DNA of 64,000 nt from Ohessyouella blattaphilus (lineage in GTDB: Bacteria > Bacillota > Clostridia > Lachnospirales > Lachnospiraceae). Below, one piece after another: positions 8,503-16,351 of this stretch (positions are counted from its first letter, which is position 1; every line of letters starts with the position of its first letter). The position numbers and the translations under genes are program-made. Where the stretch lies: contig NZ_JAMXOC010000005.1 of the NCBI RefSeq assembly GCF_024721265.1, positions 62,001 through 126,000 of the forward strand. The letters run 5' to 3'. The notes below the pieces were generated by a model, which was not told the origin of the DNA, searched no databases, and worked only from the letters and a program-made list of their open reading frames with translations.

Positions 8503-10584
8503 ATGGCGAAGCAGGTACAGCATGAGGATTTCGGCGAGAAAATCGGCGGCGCAAAAAAAGATTTGTGGAAGGAGCGCGGCCTTCTCTCCGATGACCTGGC
8601 GGGCATGAACGGGCGAGAGGCCGACAAGTACGTTAAAAAGGACAATATCTGGCGCAAGCCCGATTATCAGGCCATGATCGACAGCGGAATGCCTGTTGAC
8701 GTGGCTTTTTTCTTCAAGACCGTGCGGGACAGCCTTCCCGCCTCCCCGGTGTATCTCTATGGCGACGAGGCTCCCGAAAAGCGCCTTGCCCGGCAGGAGC
8801 AGTACATTGATACCGTCCGCGAGGTACAAGGCATCATGGACAGCGTGAAAACAAAGGCCGATGTCATGGCGGCCTACCGGCGCTTTTGTCTTGACAACGG
8901 GTACATGGAGCAGATAGCGGAAGGGATGAGCGGCACGCGGTATGGGTGGACGGAAAAGGGACAGAACAATCCGGTTATCACAAACAAGCTGGTAAACGCC
9001 TTTCATGTTTCCTCTGAATATGCCTACCAGCGGAATTTTGTTCAGAAGGCCGCCAAGCAGCAGTTCGGCGTATCCAAAGAGGATAAGGTCCCCAAGGGGT
9101 ATGAGATTCGCCACAATGACGGTAAAAACACATGGTCCAAGGATGATGATTGGAAGCCGGATACATGGTATGTCGCAAAGGGCCATCGTATCATCAAAAC
9201 CAATCTTGCCACGAAAGCCGATGCGCTGAAATGGGTACAGGATTTTGCCAAGCAGCGCGCCACGAGCGGCAAGAAGCGGTTTGTGCCGAAGCAGCTTGCG
9301 GCGGTGCGGCGGGATGGGCCAGACTACCGGCGCGGCAGGGACGCCACCGGGCAGGATTACCTCGACACCTTCGGCTTTCGCGGCGGTGAATTCGGAAACT
9401 GGATGAATCACAACGATCGGCAGGCGTCCCTCAACATGGGCTTCGACGCCCTCAAAGACCTTGCCGCCGCGCTGAAAATCAGCGACCGGGATGTTTCCTA
9501 CGGCGGCTCCCTCTCTATCGCCTTTGGCGCTCGTGGCAGCGGAAACGCCGTCGCCCACTATGAACCGCTGCGGCAGGTCATCAACCTAACCAAGATGAAC
9601 GGCGCGGGCTCGCTGGCGCATGAATGGTGGCACGGGCTGGACGACCACCTGGGCGGAAAGCTGGGCGCGGGCGGCCTGCTTTCGGAGAATCCCCGCAAGC
9701 ATCCGCTCATGGCAAAGCTGATAGACACCATTAAATACAAGCCGGAAACGCCGGAACAGGCGGCGGCCCGCGCCGGGGCGCAGGATGCCCGAACACGGAA
9801 AAACGCCGAGGGCTGGCTGCAAAACGCGATGCTCCCCGCCTTGAACCGCGCCGGCGACGACAAGGCTCTCGCCGAGTATGAAATATTGAAAACGGCGTAT
9901 TTGAGCGGCGAGCCCGGCAGCGTGGACAAGCTGAATGATTTGAAAAAGAGCGTCACCGGCCGGGTAATTCCAAAGGAGGACCGGGACCGGCTGCACACCT
10001 TTGAACACATCCTGCAGGGCATGTCCGCGCCATCGGAGCCCACCATCGGCAAGGTTCCCACCGAGTTTTACAAAAGCTCAAAGCGCATGGGCGAAATCTC
10101 CGAGAAGGACGGCGGCTATTGGGACAGCAATGTTGAAATGATGGCGCGGGCCTTCGCAACCTACGTCATGGACGCCCTGCCGGGCCGCTCCGATTATCTG
10201 GCGGGGCACGCGGAATGCGCAATCGCCTTTGACAGCGACAGGGACGGCAATCTCTCCATCCTGAAAGCGTACCCGGAGGGTGACGAGCGCCGGGCTATCA
10301 ACGCCGTATTCGATGAAATCGTAGCGGAGCTGAAATTACAGCAGTATCTCACCCACGACGAGCATGCGCAGGCGGAGCCGCCCTCGGAGCGGCAGGCATC
10401 CCCCCGCGCCGCGCCGGAAATCGGACCGGACCCACCGGGCGAACAGCTTTCCTTCGATTCCCTGCCCCGGCAGGAACGCCCCTCCGTTATGGGTAAGCTG
10501 GCTGCCGCCAAGGAAGCCGTTAGCAAAACAGAGCGGCCAGAACAGGCGGCGGATAAGCCAAAAACCAAAGGCCCGGAGCTTTGA
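8503..10584 (+). CDS. Polyvalent protein with LPD-type domains and HEWWH metallopeptidase
   Basis: The protein has 693 aa. The N-terminus DFGEKIGGAKKDLWKERGL and the middle DTFGFRGGEFGNWMNHNDRQ resemble large-polyvalent-protein-associated domains. A zinc-metallopeptidase motif SLAHEWWHGLDD lies at ~371-382, and NVEMMARAFATYV (~545) may give the third zinc ligand. The C-terminus has ERPSVMGKLAAAKEAV and ends KGPEL. Polyvalent proteins of phages and conjugative elements are thought to act in the recipient against host defences. It sits between ArdA and a DUF3560 gene in the same operon. The protease target is unknown. Confidence 0.82.
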   Translation: MAKQVQHEDFGEKIGGAKKDLWKERGLLSDDLAGMNGREADKYVKKDNIWRKPDYQAMIDSGMPVDVAFFFKTVRDSLPASPVYLYGDEAPEKRLARQEQYIDTVREVQGIMDSVKTKADVMAAYRRFCLDNGYMEQIAEGMSGTRYGWTEKGQNNPVITNKLVNAFHVSSEYAYQRNFVQKAAKQQFGVSKEDKVPKGYEIRHNDGKNTWSKDDDWKPDTWYVAKGHRIIKTNLATKADALKWVQDFAKQRATSGKKRFVPKQLAAVRRDGPDYRRGRDATGQDYLDTFGFRGGEFGNWMNHNDRQASLNMGFDALKDLAAALKISDRDVSYGGSLSIAFGARGSGNAVAHYEPLRQVINLTKMNGAGSLAHEWWHGLDDHLGGKLGAGGLLSENPRKHPLMAKLIDTIKYKPETPEQAAARAGAQDARTRKNAEGWLQNAMLPALNRAGDDKALAEYEILKTAYLSGEPGSVDKLNDLKKSVTGRVIPKEDRDRLHTFEHILQGMSAPSEPTIGKVPTEFYKSSKRMGEISEKDGGYWDSNVEMMARAFATYVMDALPGRSDYLAGHAECAIAFDSDRDGNLSILKAYPEGDERRAINAVFDEIVAELKLQQYLTHDEHAQAEPPSERQASPRAAPEIGPDPPGEQLSFDSLPRQERPSVMGKLAAAKEAVSKTERPEQAADKPKTKGPEL

Positions 10585-10618
10585 GCGATGGGCCGCCTTT
10601 ACAACTTGGAGGTGAAAC

Positions 10619-11992
10619 ATGGCAGAAAACAATTCGACGGGCCCCAGCCCCCGACACTACATTTTCAACTTGGAGAGCACCAAGATTGAGCTGCATTTTG
10701 ATAAATCAGAATATGCGGCAATGACGGACGAGCAGAAGCGCGAGCTAAAAGGCGCGTTCCTGTTCAGCGGCAAGGGTAAATGCTGGGTGAGCCGCGCCAA
10801 GGAGCCGAACCTGTGGCGCGCAAAACAGGTGGCGGAAAAGCTCGGCTTCACCGGGGAGCAGCGGGAAGGTGAACGCCTTTCCTATGCGGAGCAGCTTGAA
10901 CGGCAGGCCGAGCGCGCCGAGGCGCGGGCCGACCGGTACGAGGGTTACGCCGCAAACGCCGCGGGACGTGCAGAGCAGCTTCAAAAGCCTTTGGAGAGTA
11001 TGCGCGGCGATATTTCTTTCTTCACGCAGCCCAATATCAACAGCTCGGCGGGCAGGGCGTTCACGAATTACAGGGAGCGGTTGTATAACCGTTACCACAA
11101 GGGCTTTGAGGAATACCGCAAAAGCGAGTATTTTATCGACAGGGCGGTGACAGCGCGGGGAACCGCTTCGCAGGCGCAGTTCAGCGACCCGGCCTATCTG
11201 GACCGGCGAATCAAGGAGTGCCAAAAAGAGATTCGGGCCAGAGAAAAGAATGCCGTCAGCTATGAAAAAGCCCTAACTGACATTGAGAACGGCGTGGAAA
11301 GAAAGAAATACAGCGGTGAGGTTATTACCGCCGACGAGGTGAAGGGCCTGCTTAGCCGTGAGCTGGAGCTTATTGAAAAGGCGATGGATAAGCAGGGCTA
11401 TCTCGAAAACTGCCTCGATGATTTGGGCGGCCGTCGGTTCAGCAAGGAGAATGTCAAGCCGGGGTACATTGCCAATATACCCCGCTGGGGGCCGGTGGAG
11501 ATTTTGAGCACCGGGCCGCAGAATGTGGGATTTAAGATTTTGACCGGAGGCGCCAAGGGCGGCATGTTAAAAGCCGCATACGCCGAAATCAGCGAAATCA
11601 TCAAGGCGGAGGAAAAGAAACCGCCTACCCATCCCTTCGAGGTCGGCGAGAAGTTCACGGCGGTACACCGCGATTACAGTAACGGTCTCCACGATGTCAA
11701 GACGACCGAGATTGTCTATGAAATTGTAAAGGCCACCGATACCACCATTCGGCTAAAGCCTCTGGATTCAGACGAGAAGCCTATCACCCGCAAGCCGGTC
11801 AAAACCTACAGCGGCCAGTGGCGGTTCAGCATCAACGATACCTACGGCAACACCTTCTACAAGGCGGAGCCGCCGCCGCAGGAAAGACCGTCCGCGCTGG
11901 ATAAGCTGGCTGCCGCAAAGGATTCCGTCACCAAAAACGCCGCCGAAAAGCCCGACAAACCGGAGCCGAAAAAATCCGGCCCGGAGCTCTGA
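10619..11992 (+). CDS. DUF3560-like protein with shared C-terminal tail
   Basis: The protein has 457 aa. The N-terminal ~75 residues look like a small substrate-binding or DNA-binding module (KIELHFDKSEYAAMTDEQK). Residues ~85-190 match DUF3560 (SYAEQLERQAERAEARADRY and the following Ala/Arg-rich helices). A beta-rich segment, ~285-400, follows a coiled region. The tail has ERPSALDKLAAAKDSV and ends SGPEL. GGAGG lies upstream of the ATG. Its place after ArdA and the polyvalent metallopeptidase suggests an establishment or anti-defence role; biochemical activity is unknown. Confidence 0.82.
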   Translation: MAENNSTGPSPRHYIFNLESTKIELHFDKSEYAAMTDEQKRELKGAFLFSGKGKCWVSRAKEPNLWRAKQVAEKLGFTGEQREGERLSYAEQLERQAERAEARADRYEGYAANAAGRAEQLQKPLESMRGDISFFTQPNINSSAGRAFTNYRERLYNRYHKGFEEYRKSEYFIDRAVTARGTASQAQFSDPAYLDRRIKECQKEIRAREKNAVSYEKALTDIENGVERKKYSGEVITADEVKGLLSRELELIEKAMDKQGYLENCLDDLGGRRFSKENVKPGYIANIPRWGPVEILSTGPQNVGFKILTGGAKGGMLKAAYAEISEIIKAEEKKPPTHPFEVGEKFTAVHRDYSNGLHDVKTTEIVYEIVKATDTTIRLKPLDSDEKPITRKPVKTYSGQWRFSINDTYGNTFYKAEPPPQERPSALDKLAAAKDSVTKNAAEKPDKPEPKKSGPEL

Positions 11993-11995
11993 CCC

Positions 11996-12199
11996 ATGCC
12001 GCCCATCATCACCTACCGCTGCGGCGTCTGCAAACGAGAATATCCCGGCCATGAGGAAGCCGTCCGGTGTGAGGAATCGCATCTGGCGGCAGTTTCCGTT
12101 GTGGTGAAGAATCATGGCATCCACGAGTATCCCTACTCGGTGGCCGTCACCTTCTCCAACGGCGAGACGCGGGAATATGTGGCAGACCATATGCGGTAA
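11996..12199 (+). CDS. Small zinc-ribbon-like protein, unknown function
   Basis: The protein has 67 aa. CGVCKREYPGHEEAVRCEESH gives C-x2-C and C-x3-H pairs that could bind one zinc. The GGAG in the preceding gene's last codons is eight bases before the ATG, so translation is probably coupled. No family recognised. Confidence 0.7.
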   Translation: MPPIITYRCGVCKREYPGHEEAVRCEESHLAAVSVVVKNHGIHEYPYSVAVTFSNGETREYVADHMR

Positions 12200-12225
12200 C
12201 AACTTTTTGAAGGGAGCTGATATTT

Positions 12226-12723
12226 ATTGCTGTACATGAACAGGTAAATGATAAGGCGGTGGCTGTCACTGTCCAGGGCGCCAAGCTCACCGGGCGGCTG
12301 CTTGCCAAGGCTCTGCAAAAGTTTCTCGCGGCGCAGAAAGCCCGGAAGCAGAAAAAGCAAATACCGGGCGCCTACAAGGGCAAGCAGACCGTCAAGCAGC
12401 TTGTAGGCCAGAACGCCGGCGTCACCTCGATTGACGTATCCAAAAGCGGCATCCGTGATTTTGAGCGGTACGCCCGAAAATACGGCGTGGACTTCGCGCT
12501 CAAAAAGGATTCCTCCACCATGCCGCCCAAATGGATTGTGTTCTTCAAGGCGCGGGACGCCGACGCCATGACCGCCGCCTTCTCCGAGTTCACGGCCAAA
12601 ACCATGAAGCGCAGCGCACAGCGGCCTTCCGTGGTGAAGCTGCTGCGCAAGATGGTGGACCTTGTGAAGAATCAGGTGGTGGACCGCCAGAAGCACAAGG
12701 AACGCGGAGGTCCGGAGCTATGA
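12226..12723 (+). CDS. PcfB-family (DUF3801) coupling-protein partner
   Basis: About 165 aa. Homology (VNDKAVAVTVQGAKLTGRLLAKALQKFL) starts upstream of the GTG at 12259, and the only well-spaced start after GGGAG is an ATT at 12226, so the start is uncertain. The centre (IDVSKSGIRDFERYARKYGVDFALKKD, WIVFFKARDADAMTAAFSEF) is typical of PcfB/DUF3801 proteins, which act with the relaxase and coupling protein in Gram-positive conjugation. The tail contains RPSVVKLLRKMVDLVKN and ends GGPEL, a partial version of the tail on the establishment proteins. Its stop overlaps the VirD4-like start (ATGA). Confidence 0.82.
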   Translation: MAVHEQVNDKAVAVTVQGAKLTGRLLAKALQKFLAAQKARKQKKQIPGAYKGKQTVKQLVGQNAGVTSIDVSKSGIRDFERYARKYGVDFALKKDSSTMPPKWIVFFKARDADAMTAAFSEFTAKTMKRSAQRPSVVKLLRKMVDLVKNQVVDRQKHKERGGPEL

Positions 12724-14510
12724 AGAAGATGGACATTACCGGCAATCTGAAAAAGTATCTGCTTCCCAATTTCCCCTACATTCTCGTCTTCTGGTTCGCA
12801 AACAAGCTGGGCGAGGCGTACCGGCTGGCTGAGGGTGCCGATATGATGGGAAAGCTGATGGGCAGCATGTCCACGCTGGGCAGGGTGATGGCAAATCCCC
12901 TGCCTTCCTTTATGCCCTTCGACCTGCTTGTAGGCGCGGCGGGCGCCGCTATCATCTACGCGGTGGTGCGCAGCAAGAAGAAAAACGCCAAGAAATACCG
13001 CAAGGATGTGGAGTACGGCAGCGCCCGGTGGGGCACGGAAAAAGACATCAAGCCATACATCGACCCTGTGCCGGAGCAGAACATCATCCTGACGGCGACG
13101 GAATCCCTTACCATGAACAGCAGGCCCAAGCAGCCAAAGTACGCCCGCAACAAAAACGTGCTGGTGATCGGCGGCTCCGGCTCCGGCAAAACGAGGTTTT
13201 TCTGCAAGCCGAACCTCATGCAGCTTCATTCTTCCTATGTTTGCACGGACCCCAAGGGCACGATTTTGGTTGAGTGCGGCAAGCTGTTCCAGCGCAACAA
13301 CTATCGTATCAAGGTGCTCAACACCATTGATTTCAACAAGAGCATGAGGTTTAACCCTTTCGCCTACATCAAGAACGAAACCGACATTTTGACGTTGGTA
13401 AAGACCTTCATCGCCAACACCACCGGCGACCAAAAGGGCGGCGACGGCTTCTGGGAAAAAGCAGAAATCTTGCTTTATACTGCGCTTATCGCCTACCTCT
13501 ACTATGAGGCGCCCCCGGAGGAACAGCACTTTGGCACCCTCTGCGATTTCATCAACGCAATGGAGGTCCGGGAGGACGACGACCAGTTCGAGAACGCCAT
13601 CGACCTGATTTTCAAGGCGCTGGCGGAGGAAAAGCCCGGCTGCTTCGCGGTGCGGCAATATCAGAAATACAAGCTCGCCGCAGGCAAGACGGCAAAATCC
13701 ATTTTGATTTCCTGCGCCGCCCGGCTTGCACCATTTGACATCCAGGCGGTGCGGGACCTGCTATCTGTGGATGAATTGGAGCTCGACACCCTCGGCGATG
13801 AAAAGACGGCGCTTTTCGTCATTATCAGCGATACCAATCCGGCTTTCAACTTCATCCCGGCGATGATGTACTCCATGATGTTCAATACCCTCTGCGACAA
13901 GGCCGGGGCCTCCGAGGGCGGGCGGCTGAAAGTGCATGTGCGCTGTATTCTCGATGAATTTGCCAACGTGGGCAAAATCCCCAATTTTGAGCAGCTTATC
14001 GCTACCATCCGCAGCAGGGAGATTTCCGCCTGCGTCATCCTCCAATCCCAATCCCAGCTCAAAGGTTTGTACAAGGACCACGCAGATACTATCGTGGGTA
14101 ACATGGATACCACCCTGTTTCTCGGCGGAAAGGAGAAGGGCACGCTCAAAGAGATTTCGGAGCTTTTGGGCAAAGAGACGGTGGATTTATACAACACCAG
14201 CGTCACCAAAGGCCAATCCGAGAGCCACGGCAAGAATTTCTCCAAGGTGGGAAAAGACCTCATGAGCGTGGACGAGCTTGCCGTCATGGATGGCGGCAAG
14301 TGTATCTGCATGGTTCGCGGCGAGCGGCCGTTCCTCTCGGATAAGTTCGACCTGCTAAAGCATCCCAACTACAAGTACCTGTCCGATGCCGATAAGCGCA
14401 ACGCCTTCAACATCGAGAAATACCTGTCAACACGGCTCCGAACCAAGCCGGAGGATGTCTTCGAGGTATATGAGGTGGGCGCTGTGGAATCAGCGGAATC
14501 GCCGGCATAA
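12720..14510 (+). CDS. VirD4/TraG-type coupling ATPase (T4CP)
   Basis: The protein has 596 aa. Two N-terminal membrane segments lie at ~15-30 and ~65-85, followed by YGSARWGTEKDI. Walker A is GGSGSGKTRF (~150-160) and Walker B is CILDEFANVG (~411-420). TTMNSRP-like and FQLIATIR-like motifs typical of T4CPs are replaced by NFEQLIATIRSREISACVILQSQSQL. The enzyme is an inner-membrane hexameric ATPase that recruits the relaxosome to the channel. The ATG overlaps the PcfB stop, so the two are coupled. It closes the early operon. Confidence 0.95.
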   Translation: MKKMDITGNLKKYLLPNFPYILVFWFANKLGEAYRLAEGADMMGKLMGSMSTLGRVMANPLPSFMPFDLLVGAAGAAIIYAVVRSKKKNAKKYRKDVEYGSARWGTEKDIKPYIDPVPEQNIILTATESLTMNSRPKQPKYARNKNVLVIGGSGSGKTRFFCKPNLMQLHSSYVCTDPKGTILVECGKLFQRNNYRIKVLNTIDFNKSMRFNPFAYIKNETDILTLVKTFIANTTGDQKGGDGFWEKAEILLYTALIAYLYYEAPPEEQHFGTLCDFINAMEVREDDDQFENAIDLIFKALAEEKPGCFAVRQYQKYKLAAGKTAKSILISCAARLAPFDIQAVRDLLSVDELELDTLGDEKTALFVIISDTNPAFNFIPAMMYSMMFNTLCDKAGASEGGRLKVHVRCILDEFANVGKIPNFEQLIATIRSREISACVILQSQSQLKGLYKDHADTIVGNMDTTLFLGGKEKGTLKEISELLGKETVDLYNTSVTKGQSESHGKNFSKVGKDLMSVDELAVMDGGKCICMVRGERPFLSDKFDLLKHPNYKYLSDADKRNAFNIEKYLSTRLRTKPEDVFEVYEVGAVESAESPA

Positions 14511-14515
14511 AGGCA

Positions 14516-14544
14516 CCGGGAGGGTGCTGTCTGCATCCTCCCGG
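14516..14544 (+). terminator. Hairpin after the coupling-protein gene
   Basis: CCGGGAGG (14516-14523) pairs with CCTCCCGG (14537-14544). There is no clear T run, so termination may be weak. Confidence 0.5.
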
Positions 14545-14552
14545 CAAATGCT

Positions 14553-14891
14553 TCATTTCTGCTTTTCCCTGCGCCGACGCCGTTCTTTCAGCTTTTTCAC
14601 ATATTCGGGTATTGTGGTTGCGGCGTTGTTCTGCTCAATGATTTCGATTTCGTCAACCCTTTTGCAGAGAACCACGGCGATTTCGGCGGCGGGCATACCG
14701 CTTGCCAGCAGGCGGCAGACGATTTCCTCGCGTTCGCGCTCCTCGCCGTGTTGCTTCCATAGGGCTTCCATGTTTGCCATGTGTTCAAAATAGCGTTCGG
14801 GCGGCATTGCGCGGAGTAGCTGGATCGTCATTTCCGCTGCTTCGGATTCCGACTTGCCGCTCAGGGAGTTCATTAAGGCGGATGTGTTCAT
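14553..14891 (-). CDS. Small helical protein related to the C-terminus of Rpn/PD-(D/E)XK transposase-like proteins
   Basis: The protein has 112 aa from ATG 14891, with AAAGGA nine bases upstream. The sequence EEIVCRLLASGMPAAEIAVVLCKRVDEIEII resembles the C-terminal helical repeats of Rpn-type recombination-promoting nucleases, but there is no nuclease domain. The C-terminus is very basic (KKLKERRRRREKQK). It is the only minus-strand gene between the coupling protein and the channel operon. Function unknown; it may be a fragment. Confidence 0.55.
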   Translation of the reverse strand: MNTSALMNSLSGKSESEAAEMTIQLLRAMPPERYFEHMANMEALWKQHGEEREREEIVCRLLASGMPAAEIAVVLCKRVDEIEIIEQNNAATTIPEYVKKLKERRRRREKQK

Positions 14892-14978
14892 AAAAGCACG
14901 TCCTTTGGTTTTATGTGCGGCATCATCCTTTGCCTGCCGCCGCATGTTTTCGGCTCAAAACAATTATACATCATCCAC

Positions 14979-14994
14979 CACCCCAAAACAACGA
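14979..14994 (+). promoter_or_regulatory. 16-nt leader sequence shared with the topB upstream region
   Basis: CACCCCAAAACAACGA is identical to 31143-31158. At both places it follows a TATACA/TATAAC-like box by about ten bases and precedes a strong GGAGG, so it is probably the start of the transcript. Confidence 0.5.
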
Positions 14995-15013
14995 AAAGAA
15001 GGAGGTTTTGCCC

Positions 15014-15043
15014 ATGAAAGCCCGCGCGCCTCCCGGAACATGA
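15014..15043 (+). CDS. Nine-residue leader peptide MKARAPPGT
   Basis: An ATG eight bases after a strong GGAGG (15001-15005) opens a ten-codon frame that ends just before three successive terminator hairpins. The arrangement fits an attenuation leader for the channel operon. A proline/arginine-rich peptide could stall ribosomes; this is inference. Confidence 0.5.
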   Translation: MKARAPPGT

Positions 15044-15066
15044 CGCTCCCCACAACAAAATATACA

Positions 15067-15115
15067 GCCCGCCGTTCAGCAGCGCCACCCCCTTGCTGAA
15101 CGGCGGGCTTTTTTT
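15067..15115 (+). terminator. Leader terminator 1
   Basis: A perfect 15-bp stem (15067-15081 with 15094-15108) is followed by seven T's. It lies 115 bp before the Maff2 gene. Confidence 0.9.
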
Positions 15116-15121
15116 GTTTTC

Positions 15122-15145
15122 ACGCCCGATTCTATCGGGCGTTTT
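15122..15145 (+). terminator. Leader terminator 2
   Basis: ACGCCCGA (15122-15129) pairs with TCGGGCGT (15135-15142), followed by TTT. Confidence 0.75.
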
Positions 15146-15153
15146 CTCGTCCA

Positions 15154-15183
15154 AGCGCACCGGGACATACCCGGCGCTTTTTA
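15154..15183 (+). terminator. Leader terminator 3
   Basis: AGCG..CCGGG (15154-15164) pairs with CCCGGCGCT (15170-15178) through a small bulge, followed by T's. Confidence 0.65.
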
Positions 15184-15229
15184 CATACATTCACTCACCA
15201 TCCACCCAAATCAAAGGAGGAACAACTAT

Positions 15230-15445
15230 ATGGAATTTTTCGGCGAAGCTATCAATACCCTCTCTATCCTCGTTGTCGCGCTGGGCGCGGGCCTTGCGGT
15301 GTGGGGCGTCATCAACCTTCTGGAAGGATATGGAAATGACAATCCGGGCGCAAAATCGCAGGGAATCAAGCAGCTTATGGCGGGCGGAGGCGTGGTTCTG
15401 CTGGGCCTTAACCTCGTCCCCCTGCTCGCAAATCTATTCGGATAA
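15230..15445 (+). CDS. Maff2-family small membrane protein
   Basis: The protein has 71 aa with two hydrophobic helices (~11-32 and ~48-68) joined by a polar loop (LEGYGNDNPGAKSQGIKQ). This is the pattern of Maff2 mobile-element proteins, which sit at the head of Tn1549-type channel operons and resemble VirB2-type pilin in size. GGAGG lies upstream. It is the first gene after the triple-terminator leader. Confidence 0.88.
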   Translation: MEFFGEAINTLSILVVALGAGLAVWGVINLLEGYGNDNPGAKSQGIKQLMAGGGVVLLGLNLVPLLANLFG

Positions 15446-15460
15446 GATCGGAGGTAGCCA

Positions 15461-16330
15461 ATGGACAGCCTGCTTGAAAAGATTGGCGAATGGATTCGGC
15501 AGGGCTTGATAGACGCCATCATGGGGAGTTTCACCGGCATGTTTGATTCCATCAATCAACAGGTGGGCGATGTCGCTGTGCAGGTGGGCACGACGCCGGG
15601 GGCATGGAACCCCGGCGTCTTCTCCATGATTCGGGCGCTTTCAGAAACCGTCATCATTCCAATCGCCGGTATGATTCTGACCTTCATCTTGTGCTACGAG
15701 CTAATCCAGATGATTATCGACAAGAACAACATGCACGACTTCGATACCTGGATATTCTTCAAATGGATATTCAAAACCTTCTGCGCCACCTACATCCTGA
15801 CCCACACCTTCGACATTGTGATAGGCATCTTCGATGTGGCGCAGCATGTGGTGAACGGCAGCGCCGGGCTCATATCCGGCTCGCTGGACATGAACAACGC
15901 CATTGCCCTTGATACCCTGCAAGCCCAGCTTGAAGCGATGGACGTGTGGGCGCTGATTGGGCTATGGATGCAGACCTCCATCGTATCCCTGTGCATCACG
16001 GCCATGTCAATCTGCATCTTCCTCATTATATATGGACGCATGATTGAAATCTACTTAACCATGAGCGTCGCGCCGATCCCGCTGTCCACGATGGCGAACC
16101 GGGAATGGGGCACGATGGGCCAGAACTACCTCAAAGCCCTGTTCGCTCTCGGCTTCCAAGGCTTTCTCATTATGGTGTGCGTTGCTATTTACGCCGTGCT
16201 GATACAGGGCATCGCCACGGCGGACAGCGTTCACATGGCGATATGGGGCTGCGCGGGGTATACGGCGCTGCTCTGCTTTACCCTCTTTAAGACCGGCTCA
16301 ATGGCGAAAAGCCTGTTCGGGAGCCACTAA
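15461..16330 (+). CDS. VirB6/TrbL-like channel membrane protein
   Basis: The protein has 289 aa with about six membrane segments (e.g. VIIPIAGMILTFILCYELIQMII, WIFFKWIFKTFCATYIL, SLCITAMSICIFLIIYGRMIEIYL, GFLIMVCVAIYAVLI). The GRMIEIYLTMSVAPIPLSTM stretch is typical of TrbL/VirB6-like proteins of Gram-positive ICEs. It forms part of the inner-membrane channel. It follows Maff2 by 15 bp and has its own GGAGG. Confidence 0.88.
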   Translation: MDSLLEKIGEWIRQGLIDAIMGSFTGMFDSINQQVGDVAVQVGTTPGAWNPGVFSMIRALSETVIIPIAGMILTFILCYELIQMIIDKNNMHDFDTWIFFKWIFKTFCATYILTHTFDIVIGIFDVAQHVVNGSAGLISGSLDMNNAIALDTLQAQLEAMDVWALIGLWMQTSIVSLCITAMSICIFLIIYGRMIEIYLTMSVAPIPLSTMANREWGTMGQNYLKALFALGFQGFLIMVCVAIYAVLIQGIATADSVHMAIWGCAGYTALLCFTLFKTGSMAKSLFGSH

Positions 16331-16351
16331 AAACGATTGGAGGACACCGAT

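Noticed and set aside
12672-13658. Minus-strand open frame of 328 codons
   Set aside because: Antisense to the VirD4-like gene; same reasoning.
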